Source: an uncultured Alphaproteobacteria bacterium | GTDB lineage: Bacteria > Pseudomonadota > Alphaproteobacteria > RF32 > CAG-239 | Direction: 5' to 3' | DNA length: 64,000 nt | Assembly (NCBI GenBank): GCA_944391515.1 | Contig: CALXTW010000009.1 | Coordinates: 1-64,000, forward strand | Part shown: piece by piece, positions 24,357 through 33,767 of the stretch | Layout: each line of letters begins with the position of its first letter | How positions within the stretch are numbered: position 1 is the stretch's first letter | Program-made: the position numbers and the translations under genes | The notes under the pieces: model-generated | What the model saw: the letters and a program-made list of their open reading frames with translations, nothing else | Databases searched by the model: none | What the model was told of the DNA's origin: nothing

Positions 24357-26129
24357 TTATTTCTTTTCTTCAACCGGAACAATTTTAATATGCAATTCTT
24401 CCAATTGTTTATCGGTTACAAAGTTTGGAGCCTGCATCATCAAATCTTGTGCCTTACCATTCAGCGGGAACAAGATAACGTCACGAATAATCGGCTCATC
24501 CAACAGCAACATAACCGTACGGTCAATTCCTGGAGCACAACCGGCGTGCGGAGGAGCGCCATACTTAAAGGCATTAATCATACCGCCAAACTTGCTGTCC
24601 ACGAATTCTTTGTTATAACCGGCAATTTCAAATGCCTTATACATAATTTCCGGCTCATGGTTACGAACACCACCTGAAGCCAACTCAACACCATTGCAAA
24701 CCAAGTCATATTGGAAAGCCAAAATATCCAAAGGCTTTTTGTTGCACAAAGCATCCATTCCGCCTTGAGGCATTGAGAACGGGTTATGAGAGAATTCAAC
24801 CGCGCCGGTTTCTTCATTTTCTTCATAGAATGGGAAGTCAACCACCCAGCAAATTCTAAAGACATTCTTTTCGTTAATATCTAAATCTTCACCGAGTTTC
24901 AGACGAACCTTACCGGTAAATTTAGAAAGTTTCAAACCACTACCGACCATAAACAAAATAGCATCGCCGTCTTTTGCATTAAGGGTTGATTTAATTTCTT
25001 GCAATTTTTCGGCACTCAACATTTTGGCAATACCTTTGGCACCACCTTCGGCAAATGCAATATAAGCAATACCGCCCATATCATTTTCTTTGGCAAAAGC
25101 ATCCAATTTATCAAAGAAAGAACGCGGTTTATCGGCAATTCCCGGAACCACAATGGCGCGAACATCATTTCCTTCGGCCACTTTGCTGTCATAAACGCCA
25201 AAGCCTGAATTACCAAACAATTTAGTAGCACATTGAATAATCAGCGGGTTACGCAAATCCGGCTTATCCGAACCATATTTCAGCATAGCCTCTCTAAACG
25301 GGATACGCATAAACGGAGCTTGGTCAACCTTTTTGCCGTTAGCAAATTCGTTAAACACACCACCCATTGCATGTTCAATAACTTTGAAAACATCTTCTTG
25401 CGTAGCAAAAGACATTTCCATATCGAGCTGATAAAATTCGCCGGGAGAACGGTCAGCTCTGGGGTCTTCATCGCGAAAACAAGGAGCAATTTGAAAATAT
25501 TTATCAAATCCGGCTACCATCAACAATTGTTTGAATTGTTGCGGAGCTTGCGGCAAAGCATAGAACTTGCCCGGATTAATACGAGACGGAACCAAAAAGT
25601 CACGCGCCCCTTCGGGAGAAGAAGCGGTCAAAATCGGGGTCTGATATTCAGTAAAACCTTGCTCGGTCATCAAACGACGCATTGCCGAGATAACCTTTGA
25701 GCGCAACATAATGTTTTGGTGAATACGATCTTTACGCAAATCCAAGAAACGATATTTCAAACGCAATTCTTCAGGAGCATCATCTTCCTGAGCAACTTGA
25801 AAAGGCAAAACCTCGGCCCGAGAATGCACCTCAAGAGCCTCAACCTTAATTTCAATGTCGCCTGTAGGCATATTTTTATTAACGCTTTCGCGGTGCAATA
25901 CCTTACCCGTAACACCAATAACGCTTTCAACACGAATATCGTTGATTTTATCGAACAAATCGGAAGAACTGTCAATCACACATTGGGTAATTCCATAATG
26001 ATCTCGTAAATCTATAAAGCATAGATTTCCCAAATTTCTCTTGCGATGGATCCAACCGGCTAAAGTCACGGTTTTATTCACATCTGTCTCCCGCAATTCT
26101 CCGCAGGTATGTGTTCGATATTGATTCAT
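24357..26129 (-). CDS. aspS: aspartyl-tRNA synthetase
   Basis: Class II synthetase that charges tRNA-Asp. The 590-residue protein starts at ATG 26129 with GAGG upstream; a longer frame adds 17 unlikely residues. It has the N-terminal OB anticodon-binding domain ([24 protein letters not shown]), motif 2 [10 protein letters not shown], the bacterial insertion (GAD) domain in the middle, and motif 3 [14 protein letters not shown]. Whether it is discriminating or also charges tRNA-Asn cannot be settled from this window. Confidence 0.97.
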   Translation of the reverse strand: MNQYRTHTCGELRETDVNKTVTLAGWIHRKRNLGNLCFIDLRDHYGITQCVIDSSSDLFDKINDIRVESVIGVTGKVLHRESVNKNMPTGDIEIKVEALEVHSRAEVLPFQVAQEDDAPEELRLKYRFLDLRKDRIHQNIMLRSKVISAMRRLMTEQGFTEYQTPILTASSPEGARDFLVPSRINPGKFYALPQAPQQFKQLLMVAGFDKYFQIAPCFRDEDPRADRSPGEFYQLDMEMSFATQEDVFKVIEHAMGGVFNEFANGKKVDQAPFMRIPFREAMLKYGSDKPDLRNPLIIQCATKLFGNSGFGVYDSKVAEGNDVRAIVVPGIADKPRSFFDKLDAFAKENDMGGIAYIAFAEGGAKGIAKMLSAEKLQEIKSTLNAKDGDAILFMVGSGLKLSKFTGKVRLKLGEDLDINEKNVFRICWVVDFPFYEENEETGAVEFSHNPFSMPQGGMDALCNKKPLDILAFQYDLVCNGVELASGGVRNHEPEIMYKAFEIAGYNKEFVDSKFGGMINAFKYGAPPHAGCAPGIDRTVMLLLDEPIIRDVILFPLNGKAQDLMMQAPNFVTDKQLEELHIKIVPVEEKK

Positions 26130-26227
26130 AAAAACCTCATTATTAATATTAATTAACAAGCCTTTTATTTGTAGAACCAAAAATTCCCATTTGCAAGCAA
26201 TTAAACAAAATTTACGTCATTAAGGCA

Positions 26228-26255
26228 CAAAAAAGGCGAGACGCACGCGTCCCGC
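26228..26255 (-). terminator. intrinsic terminator of the 26263 gene
   Basis: GGCG-GACGC/GCGTC-CGCC arms around a 2-nt loop, with six A on the left that become the T-tract on the minus strand, 8 bp past the stop codon. Confidence 0.85.
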
Positions 26256-26262
26256 CCCAAAA

Positions 26263-27369
26263 TTATTCACAAGATAAAACAAATACCCCATCTGTAAGAC
26301 TTTCTTTCGTCAACACAACGATTCGTTTTACTTGCTGTATTTTTTTAAGCTCCTTTATCAAAAAAGGAAAATGCTTAGCTTGCAAAACAAGGCTTTCAAC
26401 CGCAGACTGTTGAATCAATTCCAACAAATCCTCTTTGGCCTTCCAGTTCTTTTGCTCCAAACAAGCAAGCAGTTCCAAGACCAAAATCTTGTCCTCAGGT
26501 TCAACCCCTACACCGACCATAGAGGTCATATTGAATCCTTTTTGCTCATCATCAAAAGGCAAAAATTGTGACCAAAAATTGTTGAAATCTCGGTGAGCCG
26601 ACAACAATTCCTCCACATTTCTGGCATTTTTGACCACCTTTTCCAAGAGTTCAACGTCCTTACCCAAAACCTGACGAATTGCACTCATCCAAGCTTCAAA
26701 TTCGCTTTCAGGGTCTGTGGTGTAATTGAATTGAAAATATTCTTTCAACAACAACCGGCTTTTCACCAATACTTTTAAACGTTTATCATCGTCCATGCCA
26801 ACATAAACATTGCGCTGTAATTGTCCGAGCCAATAAGCATCCAGACATAAAGTGAAGTAAAAACGCTTCATATCAGCTTGAGAGACAGCTGTTTTTTTCT
26901 TTTCACCCTTCCAGACACCTTCTTGAGTTAACTGTTTATGTATTTGCAACAGACGGTCATCTTTTTTCATTCCCATCAATAGAGATGAATTTTTTGCGCC
27001 GATGTGAGCAACAACTTTTTTCGGACGCGCAGCCTCAAGCGAAACGACTTTAGGTTGTTTAATTTTATCTTGTTGGTACATATAATACCAACGTTCCAAC
27101 TTAGCAACACCGGCCTCATCCTTTGCCACAAAAATATAAATTTCTGCCAAATGATGTTTCATCGCCGCCAACGCCCCTAATCTCAAAGACAATGCAGCAC
27201 CGACGGCACACATTTGTCCTTTGCGTTTCTGCAACAAATCTTCCTTTTCGCGAACCAGACAATAAAGTTCAATAATATCCTGAGGGGAATAATTAAACTT
27301 TTTCACGTCCTCACTCATAATCTCTGCCATTAAGGCCAAAAACTGCTTGTTTACTTTACTTGTTTCCAT
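26263..27369 (-). CDS. unknown 368-residue cytosolic protein
   Basis: Start at ATG 27369 (METSKVNKQF); a longer frame begins with an improbable hydrophobic stretch encoded in the promoter. I recognise no family. It has no membrane helix or signal. The sequence is largely helical, with basic segments (KKDDRLLQIHKQL, RPKKVV) and many Leu and Lys. The leader is AT-rich without a ribosome site, with a promoter 49 nt upstream. It shares an N-terminal motif (MET-SKV) with the neighbour at 28052 but no other similarity that I can see. Confidence 0.65.
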   Translation of the reverse strand: METSKVNKQFLALMAEIMSEDVKKFNYSPQDIIELYCLVREKEDLLQKRKGQMCAVGAALSLRLGALAAMKHHLAEIYIFVAKDEAGVAKLERWYYMYQQDKIKQPKVVSLEAARPKKVVAHIGAKNSSLLMGMKKDDRLLQIHKQLTQEGVWKGEKKKTAVSQADMKRFYFTLCLDAYWLGQLQRNVYVGMDDDKRLKVLVKSRLLLKEYFQFNYTTDPESEFEAWMSAIRQVLGKDVELLEKVVKNARNVEELLSAHRDFNNFWSQFLPFDDEQKGFNMTSMVGVGVEPEDKILVLELLACLEQKNWKAKEDLLELIQQSAVESLVLQAKHFPFLIKELKKIQQVKRIVVLTKESLTDGVFVLSCE

Positions 27370-27418
27370 AATAAAAAAAATAAAAATTGGTAAGACATAA
27401 AAATGATAAATTAAGTCT

Positions 27419-27447
27419 GTTATAGCCAACATTTTAGACAAAATCAA
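27419..27447 (-). promoter_or_regulatory. sigma70-like promoter of the 27369 gene
   Basis: On the minus strand TTGATT (27447-27442), a 17-bp spacer and TATAAC (27424-27419), beginning directly after the terminator of the upstream gene. The spacer contains TTGTCTA, part of a TTTTGTCTA motif shared with other accessory-gene upstream regions. Confidence 0.7.
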
Positions 27448-27450
27448 GCT

Positions 27451-27489
27451 AAAAAACAAAAAAAGGGGTAGTCATTTGACCAACCCCTT
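27451..27489 (-). terminator. intrinsic terminator of the 28052 gene
   Basis: AAGGGGT/ACCCCTT arms extended by GTCA/TGAC, with a T-rich tract on the minus strand formed by the A-run at 27451-27464. Confidence 0.85.
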
Positions 27490-27518
27490 CAAATTTCTTT
27501 TTTCTGGCTTAAGGATTT

Positions 27519-28052
27519 TTAAAATTCACGAATTTCAGCATCCCAAAGAACAACCTCCGAACCAAGAACCTGAGCAATCTTGTCGAGCTGCGGCTTCCAC
27601 TGCTCTACCGACAACCGGCGGTTCTTTGAACAAAAGATTTCGACCCATGGCGTTTCATCGCGCGCCAAGATATCCGATACCTTCATTTTGAGGTAAATTT
27701 TGGTTCCGGCAGCCACATCTTCAACAATGCGCTTGGCTGTTTCCACCACTTCGTCAAAGGACTTACCTTCAACGCGGATGGTACCAACCACCTGTGTACA
27801 CAATTCATCGCCCTGTCCATAAGCATGAAGCTTGTAGTAGGTAATCGGAGCCACTCGATGAGCCATAGCACGACAAATTCCCTGCGTCGTATTAGAGTGG
27901 TTTCGAATTCTAATTCGCATATAGTCCTCCGTCACATAACGCGAAATATACACAGCTTGGCGAACGTTATTACTCTGGCTTTCCAATGCAGCCTTTAATG
28001 AAGCACTCTTTGGTGCAAACAAAAACCTTTTAACTTTACTTGTAGTTTCCAT
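27519..28052 (-). CDS. unknown 177-residue protein
   Basis: No family recognised. The N-terminal 40 residues are basic (METTSKVKRFLFAPKSASLK). A mixed alpha/beta part follows (QVVGTIRVEGKSFDEVVETAKRIVEDV and IYLKMKVSDIL). No signal peptide or membrane helix. The ATG is preceded by CTGCCTT and an AT-rich leader without a ribosome site. A perfect 10-bp hairpin lies in the probable leader. Coding GC content is a little higher than in the neighbouring SD-less gene. Confidence 0.65.
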   Translation of the reverse strand: METTSKVKRFLFAPKSASLKAALESQSNNVRQAVYISRYVTEDYMRIRIRNHSNTTQGICRAMAHRVAPITYYKLHAYGQGDELCTQVVGTIRVEGKSFDEVVETAKRIVEDVAAGTKIYLKMKVSDILARDETPWVEIFCSKNRRLSVEQWKPQLDKIAQVLGSEVVLWDAEIREF

Positions 28053-28101
28053 AAGGCAGTTAATTAATAAAATTAATAATTATTTTGGTGAATTCTCACA
28101 A

Positions 28102-28130
28102 GTTAACTAAAACCACCACCTTTAGTTAAC
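28102..28130 (-). promoter_or_regulatory. perfect 10-bp hairpin in the leader of the 28052 gene
   Basis: GTTAACTAAA and TTTAGTTAAC flank a 9-nt loop that reads GGTGGTGGT on the minus strand. It lies 50 bp upstream of the ATG and downstream of a promoter (TTGCAA 28187-28182, 17-bp spacer, TATAGA 28164-28159). It is therefore probably transcribed. The symmetric loop repeat is unusual. Operator or RNA element. Confidence 0.5.
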
Positions 28131-28285
28131 ATACAAAATTATATATATTCTGATTTGCTCTATATCCCCATATAGACAAAATTGCAAGTATTTTTTTCAA
28201 TTTTTTTAAATTTTTTTTGACATTAAACGAAAATTAACAACAATCAGCTATTATTTCTCAAAAACGAATCAATAATGGATAAAAA

Positions 28286-29467
28286 ATGAAACTGATAAAT
28301 ACCACCACTGCCCTACAAGATTTTTGCACCTATCTTCAAGACCATGACTTCATCACGGTTGACTTGGAATTCCTAAGAGAAAAGAGCTATTACGCCCACT
28401 TATGCCTCATTCAGGTAGGCGCCGTTGATGATGCAGCCATCATTGACCCTTTGGCACCGGACCTAGATTTATCAGCCTTTTTTGACTTATTGCGCAATCC
28501 CAAAATTACTAAAGTTTTTCACTCTTGCCGTCAAGATATTGAGATTCTCTACAAACTATCAGGTTTTATTCCCGAACCCTTGTTTGACACACAAATTGCC
28601 GCCATGGTCTGTGGCTACGGCGATTCGGTCAGCTATGAAACTTTGGTCAAAAAAATCTGCAACATAGAATTAGACAAGACGTCAAGACTCTCCAACTGGT
28701 CCTTACGCCCGTTAGACGAGAACCAACTGCACTACGCCCTAAGCGATGTAACACACTTGGTAAACGTTTACCTTGGGCTAAAGCAACAGCTTCAAGAAAA
28801 CAAACGTCTTCATTGGCTCGATGAAGAAGCCGAACTTTTAACTAAACCCGAAACCTATGTGGTCGCCCCGCATGATGCTTGGCTTAAAATCAGACATCGC
28901 TCTCATAGTTCTAAGATGCTGACAGTTTTACGCGAACTGGCCGCTTGGCGTGAAGAACGCGCCCAAAGAAAAGATGTTCCAAGACAAAACATTATCAAAG
29001 ATGACCTTTTGGTAAACATTGCCGCTCTCTGCCCCAAATCTAAAGAAGAATTGGAACAAGTCCGCGGCATGCGCAAAGAAATTTCAGGGGGCAAACTAGG
29101 CACCGAAATCCTAGAGGTTATCCAAACAGCTCTGCAAATTTCACCCGAAAACTATGTAAAATTGCCCAAAGACAAACCCATTCCGCAAGGCAGTGCCGGA
29201 CTTTATGAGCTCTTAAAACTTTTGCTCAAACTTGTCAGTCAAGAAAGCGGTGTTGTCGCCAAATTAATTGCCACCGAAGAAGATTTAAAATATTTTGCTA
29301 CCCATAATAATGAGCGCAACCTCCCCATCCTCAAAGGCTGGCGTAAGGAACTCTTTGGAAATCAGGCTCAAGCCCTCAAAAACGGACAATTAAATATTAG
29401 CTATGATTGTGCCAAACATGCTATCAAACTAACACAAATACCTGAAAGCACCTCTCCTCAAGCCTAA
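28286..29467 (+). CDS. rnd: ribonuclease D
   Basis: 3'-5' exoribonuclease that trims stable RNA precursors, including tRNA 3' ends. The 393-residue protein has a DEDDy exonuclease domain: Exo I VDLEFLREKSYYAHLCLIQ (D26, E28), Exo II FHSCRQDIEIL, Exo III HYALSDVTHL with the Tyr. One or two HRDC domains follow, from about 210 (LRELAAWREERAQRKDVPRQNIIKDD). Normal length. Its 3' end overlaps the convergent arsR-type gene by 4 bp. Confidence 0.95.
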   Translation: MKLINTTTALQDFCTYLQDHDFITVDLEFLREKSYYAHLCLIQVGAVDDAAIIDPLAPDLDLSAFFDLLRNPKITKVFHSCRQDIEILYKLSGFIPEPLFDTQIAAMVCGYGDSVSYETLVKKICNIELDKTSRLSNWSLRPLDENQLHYALSDVTHLVNVYLGLKQQLQENKRLHWLDEEAELLTKPETYVVAPHDAWLKIRHRSHSSKMLTVLRELAAWREERAQRKDVPRQNIIKDDLLVNIAALCPKSKEELEQVRGMRKEISGGKLGTEILEVIQTALQISPENYVKLPKDKPIPQGSAGLYELLKLLLKLVSQESGVVAKLIATEEDLKYFATHNNERNLPILKGWRKELFGNQAQALKNGQLNISYDCAKHAIKLTQIPESTSPQA

Positions 29468-29769
29468 AAATCATATTCGCTTTTGTAAGGCTTATTATAA
29501 ATTTTATCCAATAGAGCAAGCAGTTTCAGAGCTGCTTCACTTTTGATTGTATAATAAATCGTTTGCGCTTCGCGCCTGGTCTTAACGATTCCTTCTTGTC
29601 TTAACACAGCCAAATGCTGAGAAAGAGCCGATTGACTAAGCCCAATTTTTTTCTCCAACGCACCGACGCTGTGTTCCCCCTCACGCAAATGCCATAAAAC
29701 CTCCAAGCGCTTAGGGTTAGCAAGAGCCTTCAACAAACCGGCCCCTTTTGTAATCACTAAGTTTTTCAT
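29464..29769 (-). CDS. ArsR-family winged-helix regulator
   Basis: A 101-residue protein from ATG 29769 with GGAG upstream. Winged helix-turn-helix of the ArsR/SmtB type: LLKALANPKRLEVLWHLREGEHSVGALEKKIGLSQ, then the recognition helix SALSQHLAVLRQEGIV, and the wing RREAQTIYYTI. The ELCVCD metal motif of arsenic or zinc sensors is absent, so the signal may be a redox or other cue. There is no obvious target gene beside it other than xseB and itself. Confidence 0.88.
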   Translation of the reverse strand: MKNLVITKGAGLLKALANPKRLEVLWHLREGEHSVGALEKKIGLSQSALSQHLAVLRQEGIVKTRREAQTIYYTIKSEAALKLLALLDKIYNKPYKSEYDF

Positions 29770-29940
29770 ATCTTTCACTCCTTGGTTTATTACTAATATA
29801 CCATAAACCTCGTCCCTTTGGGAGTTATAGAACAACTAAGAGCTATATAGACTTTAGCCGTTAATCACATCTGCTATTGTTTAAGTTGCCTTTATGAGAG
29901 GAATATAATAATATTGCTATAATCAAAAAGGAGATATTAT

Positions 29941-30183
29941 ATGACCGAAGAAGAATTGAAAAACCTAAGCTTTGAAGAAGCCCTTCAAAAGCTGGAAAAT
30001 ATCGTACGAGAACTCGAAGGAGGACGCATCAAATTAGATGATGCCGTAGCGGCCTATGAACAAGCCGTTCAGCTCAAACAATTCTGCGAACAAAAACTCA
30101 AAGCGGCTCAATTAAAAATCGAAAAAATCGAAATCGCCCCCGACGGCACCATAACCACCGCCCCTCTCCCGCCTATGGACTAG
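29941..30183 (+). CDS. xseB: exodeoxyribonuclease VII small subunit
   Basis: An 80-residue helical subunit of exonuclease VII, which degrades single-stranded DNA. The family sequence is clear: LSFEEALQKLENIVRELEGGRIKLDDAVAAYEQAVQLKQFCEQKLKAAQLKIEKI, a two-helix bundle. AAGGAG precedes the ATG. It lies 4 bp before ispA, the common xseB-ispA order. The large subunit xseA is not in the window. Confidence 0.96.
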   Translation: MTEEELKNLSFEEALQKLENIVRELEGGRIKLDDAVAAYEQAVQLKQFCEQKLKAAQLKIEKIEIAPDGTITTAPLPPMD

Positions 30184-30187
30184 ATGA

Positions 30188-31087
30188 ATGACTGATATCA
30201 AAACAACTATTTCTGAATATTCCGCAAAATTCAACCAAGCCTTACCCTCCTTTTTTCCTCTCCCGCAAGGAGCCGAAAAAAGAGTTGTTGAGGCGATGCA
30301 ATATTCCGTCATGAACGGAGGAAAAAGACTAAGACCCTTCTTAGTCTATGAAACGGCGCACCTTTTCGGACTGGACTTTAATGCCTCACTTCGTACGGCC
30401 GCCGCTCTTGAAATGCTTCACTCTTACTCACTGATACATGATGATTTGCCCGCCATGGATAATGATGACCTCCGCCGTGGCAAACCAACTTGTCACAAAC
30501 AATTTGATGAAGCCACCGCCATTTTGGCCGGAGATGGGCTACTGACTTATGCTTTTGAAATTTTGAGCGCACCTGAAACTTGTGCTGATGCCCAAACACG
30601 TTGTGAACTCATATCGTTGTTAGCCTCCGGTGCCGGTGCATTTGATGGCATGGTTGCCGGACAAATGCTGGATTTAATCGCTGAAGACTTACCTCAAAAT
30701 GAGAACAGTGAACAATTAATCAAACGTATTGAAGAAATGAAAACCGGACGTCTGATTCGCTATGCTTGTGAAGCAGGCGCCGTTTTAGGACACGCCACTT
30801 CAGCGCAGCGCCAAGCTTTGGTTGACTATTCTCGCAAAATCGGCATTGCTTTCCAAATTGCCGACGACATTTTAGATGTTGAAGGTGAGCAAACTCTTGT
30901 CGGCAAAACCTTAAATAAAGACTCAGCTCAAGGCAAAGTTACCTTTGTCAGCCTCTATGGTCTAAACAATGCCAAACAAATTGCGCAACAACTCATTGCA
31001 GAAGCCAAGCAAGTTATTTCTACCTTTGGCCCTGCTTCCCAAACATTGCAAGATTTGGCCGACTTCATCATCAATCGAAAATATTAA
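30188..31087 (+). CDS. ispA: farnesyl diphosphate synthase
   Basis: Short-chain trans-prenyltransferase that makes farnesyl-PP from IPP and DMAPP or geranyl-PP for undecaprenol and quinones. The 299-residue protein has the first aspartate-rich motif DDLPAMDNDDLRRG (85-98) and the second, DDILD, at about 228. The GGKRLRP substrate loop is at 44-50. The two residues inserted into the first motif are typical of the bacterial short-chain group. Operon with xseB. Confidence 0.96.
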   Translation: MTDIKTTISEYSAKFNQALPSFFPLPQGAEKRVVEAMQYSVMNGGKRLRPFLVYETAHLFGLDFNASLRTAAALEMLHSYSLIHDDLPAMDNDDLRRGKPTCHKQFDEATAILAGDGLLTYAFEILSAPETCADAQTRCELISLLASGAGAFDGMVAGQMLDLIAEDLPQNENSEQLIKRIEEMKTGRLIRYACEAGAVLGHATSAQRQALVDYSRKIGIAFQIADDILDVEGEQTLVGKTLNKDSAQGKVTFVSLYGLNNAKQIAQQLIAEAKQVISTFGPASQTLQDLADFIINRKY

Positions 31088-31097
31088 TTCAAACATC

Positions 31098-31131
31098 AAA
31101 AAAAGGAGTTCTTTGCAGAACTCCTTTTTTT
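31098..31131. terminator. bidirectional intrinsic terminator
   Basis: AAAGGAGTTCT/AGAACTCCTTT stem on a TTGC loop with A and T runs on both sides, between convergent ispA and the DsbA-like gene. Confidence 0.93.
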
Positions 31132-31144
31132 AAGCTTCAAACAA

Positions 31145-31861
31145 TTACTTGTTCAAATTTTCCAAAATAACGGCACCATCCAAGGTTTGAACCATTTTAC
31201 CGTTAATAATCATAGCCGGAACGCCATTGATTTGGATTTTGTTAGCTAAGTTGCTGACAGCAGCCAATTCATCGCTAACTTCTTGAGAATTCATATCAGC
31301 TTTGAATTTTTCCATATCCAAACCTTGAGCTTGAGCGATTCCATCAATTGCAGCTTCGTTCAATTGGCCACCAAATTCAAACATAGCATTGTGAACTTCA
31401 ATAAATTTGCCTTGTTTGTTAGCCGCAAAAGCAGCACGAGCAGCATATTCAGAAATCGGAGAAACGAAAGTCAACGGTTTGAAAACATACTTAACATCAG
31501 TATTACCATCCATTACTTTTTTGAGTTCAGGATACAATCTGTGGCAATATCCGCAAGAATAATCATAGAACTCAACAACAACCTTTTGAGCATCGGCCGC
31601 ACCAACAAACGGAGCTTTACCATCATTGTTGATTTCATTGATATTTTCATCAATCAATTTTTGAGCACCAGCCAAAGCTTGTTGACGCATATTTTCTTCA
31701 TACTTTTGCATAGCTTGAACAATGATTTCCGGATTATCCAGCAAAGTTTGTTCAACATTAACAGACTTAGTATTCTGGCAGTTCAAGAAGCACATTACTG
31801 CAGAGGCAATGGCAACGACTAAAGCCAGCAGAGATACATAAATTGAATTCAATTTGTTCAT
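31145..31861 (-). CDS. DsbA-family thiol:disulfide oxidoreductase
   Basis: A 238-residue periplasmic protein with an N-terminal signal anchor (about 8-28) and a helical linker. The DsbA/DsbG-like thioredoxin domain has active site CGYC in VVEFYDYSCGYCHRLYPEL (about 108) and the cis-proline loop NGVPAMIING near 215. It resembles the DSBA_oxidoreductase group often called Com1-like in alphaproteobacteria. It probably oxidises or isomerises cysteine-rich exported proteins such as those at 1-681 and 34648-38445; that link is inference. Confidence 0.9.
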   Translation of the reverse strand: MNKLNSIYVSLLALVVAIASAVMCFLNCQNTKSVNVEQTLLDNPEIIVQAMQKYEENMRQQALAGAQKLIDENINEINNDGKAPFVGAADAQKVVVEFYDYSCGYCHRLYPELKKVMDGNTDVKYVFKPLTFVSPISEYAARAAFAANKQGKFIEVHNAMFEFGGQLNEAAIDGIAQAQGLDMEKFKADMNSQEVSDELAAVSNLANKIQINGVPAMIINGKMVQTLDGAVILENLNK

Positions 31862-32045
31862 AATATTGGCATCCTTAAAGTTTCGAATTATAATTAAAAC
31901 AGATATAATCTACTCAATTCTCAAAACATTTACAAGCAAAATATCTACTTTTTTGTGCACCATAAGAGCAAAACCTAAATCATTTATTCATAAATTGTAG
32001 CGTATAATAAAAGCAAAGTAACTTTTGCAGACGAAAGAAAAAATA

Positions 32046-32705
32046 ATGTTTCACGTAAAGATTTCACTATTTGCTAAGACCAAATCTTTAGAAAGCAAAA
32101 TAGACTTATTTCACGATAAAATTATTGATGTGGCCATGACATTTCAAAAGGCCATACGAGTCTATTTAAATGAACAAAGAAGCAATGAATACAAAAAACT
32201 CAACAAACAAATCAAACAAATCGAACACGACGCAGACATCATCCGCCGCGATATTGAAAGCAGGCTCTACGAACACAATCTCATACCGGACCTCCGTGCC
32301 GACGTTTTGAATCTTGTTGAAAATTTAGATAAAATCATCAACAAGTTTGATGAAGTAGCTTATCGTTTTTATATTGAGCGTCCCGAGTTTCCTCAAGAAT
32401 ATCACATGCGCATGTTAGAACTTTGTGACCAAGTAACGGATTGTTGCGAAAACACAGCTATCGCTTCACGAGCTTTCTTCCGCGATATCAGTTCGGTACG
32501 CGATTATTCTCAAAAAGTTTACTTTATTGAGCACGAAACCGATGTTTCTTCTGGTCATATGAAAGAAGCCATATTTGATTCGGATTTACCTCTGGCCAAT
32601 AAATTACAATTAAGTAATTTAGTAACAGAAGTCGCCGACATTGCCGACATTGCCGAAGATTGCATTGATGAGTTGCTGATATTTACAATTAAAAGAGACA
32701 TTTAA
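32046..32705 (+). CDS. DUF47 (PhoU-like) phosphate transport accessory protein
   Basis: A 219-residue helical protein of the DUF47/TIGR00153 family. It is typically encoded directly before a PiT transporter, as here (4 bp), and is thought to regulate it. Typical features are KLNKQIKQIEHDADIIRRDIESRLYE and LVENLDKIINKFDEVAYRF, with acidic His/Asp repeats that bind metal in PhoU-like proteins. Start at ATG 32046 (MFHVKISLF). Confidence 0.92.
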   Translation: MFHVKISLFAKTKSLESKIDLFHDKIIDVAMTFQKAIRVYLNEQRSNEYKKLNKQIKQIEHDADIIRRDIESRLYEHNLIPDLRADVLNLVENLDKIINKFDEVAYRFYIERPEFPQEYHMRMLELCDQVTDCCENTAIASRAFFRDISSVRDYSQKVYFIEHETDVSSGHMKEAIFDSDLPLANKLQLSNLVTEVADIADIAEDCIDELLIFTIKRDI

Positions 32706-32708
32706 CCC

Positions 32709-33764
32709 ATGGACCATATGTTTTTCATCTTTTTAAGCAGTGGCTTATTTTTAGGTTGGTCATTAGGCGCAAATGATGCCGCCAATATTTTTGGTACGGC
32801 TGTTGGGACGAAAATGGTGCGCTTTAAAACCGCTGCAATTATAGCTTCCATTTTTGTAATTTTAGGCGCGGTTATTTCCGGTAGTGGCGCTAGTAAAACC
32901 TTAATGGAATTAGGTGCCGTCAATACTCTGGCCGGTGCTTTTATGTGTGCTTTTGCTGCTGCCGTAACTGTTTATTGGATGGTTAAAAGCTCTCTTCCCG
33001 TCTCCACCTCTCAAGCTATCGTTGGGGCAATTATCGGTTGGAACATTTATAGCAACAAACCAACCGACTACACAATTCTCTCACAAATCATCAGCACTTG
33101 GGTTTTGTGCCCTGTTCTAGCAGGACTTATTGCTATTTTGCTTTATTTTTTAACAAAATATTGGCTCAAACATGCCAAAATTCATTTACTCAGACTAGAT
33201 AGTTATACACGTTTTGGCCTCATTGCTACGGGTGCTTTCGGAGCCTATGCTTTAGGCTCAAACAATATTGGTAACGTCATGGGAGTCTTTGTTGATGCTA
33301 ACCCTTTGCATGATGTACATTGGCGTAATTTTAGCCTTACCAGCACTCAATTATTATTTTTAATTGGAGGTATTGCTATCAGCGTAGGTATTTTTACTCG
33401 CTCCTATAAAGTAATGCGCACCATAGGCAAAAAGATAATAGTAATGACCCCGATAACCGCATGGATTGTCGTTGTCGCTCAGTCTATAGTATTATTTTTA
33501 TTTGCCTCCCAAGGGCTTGAACAATTTCTATTAAGTAAGAGCTTACCAACCTTACCTTTGGTTCCGGTATCCAGCTCTCAAGCCATAATCGGCGCCGTAA
33601 TGGGCATTGGCTTAGCCAAAGGCGGGCACAATATGCGCTGGGATATATTAGGAAAAGTCTCTCTTGGCTGGGTAACCACCCCGATAATTTCCGCCGTAAT
33701 TTGCTTTATTTCTCTCTTCTTTTTGGAAAACGTCTTTAATCAAATCGTTTATATTGCAGATTAA
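32709..33764 (+). CDS. PiT-family inorganic phosphate transporter
   Basis: A low-affinity, cation-coupled phosphate (or metal-phosphate) symporter. The 351-residue membrane protein has about ten helices and two copies of the family signature: GANDAANIFGTAVGTK near the N-terminus and GSNNIGNVMGVF in the middle. The conserved SSLPVSTSQAIVGAIIGW and VPVSSSQAIIGAVMGIG loops are present. Co-transcribed with the DUF47 gene. Confidence 0.94.
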   Translation: MDHMFFIFLSSGLFLGWSLGANDAANIFGTAVGTKMVRFKTAAIIASIFVILGAVISGSGASKTLMELGAVNTLAGAFMCAFAAAVTVYWMVKSSLPVSTSQAIVGAIIGWNIYSNKPTDYTILSQIISTWVLCPVLAGLIAILLYFLTKYWLKHAKIHLLRLDSYTRFGLIATGAFGAYALGSNNIGNVMGVFVDANPLHDVHWRNFSLTSTQLLFLIGGIAISVGIFTRSYKVMRTIGKKIIVMTPITAWIVVVAQSIVLFLFASQGLEQFLLSKSLPTLPLVPVSSSQAIIGAVMGIGLAKGGHNMRWDILGKVSLGWVTTPIISAVICFISLFFLENVFNQIVYIAD

Positions 33765-33767
33765 AAT

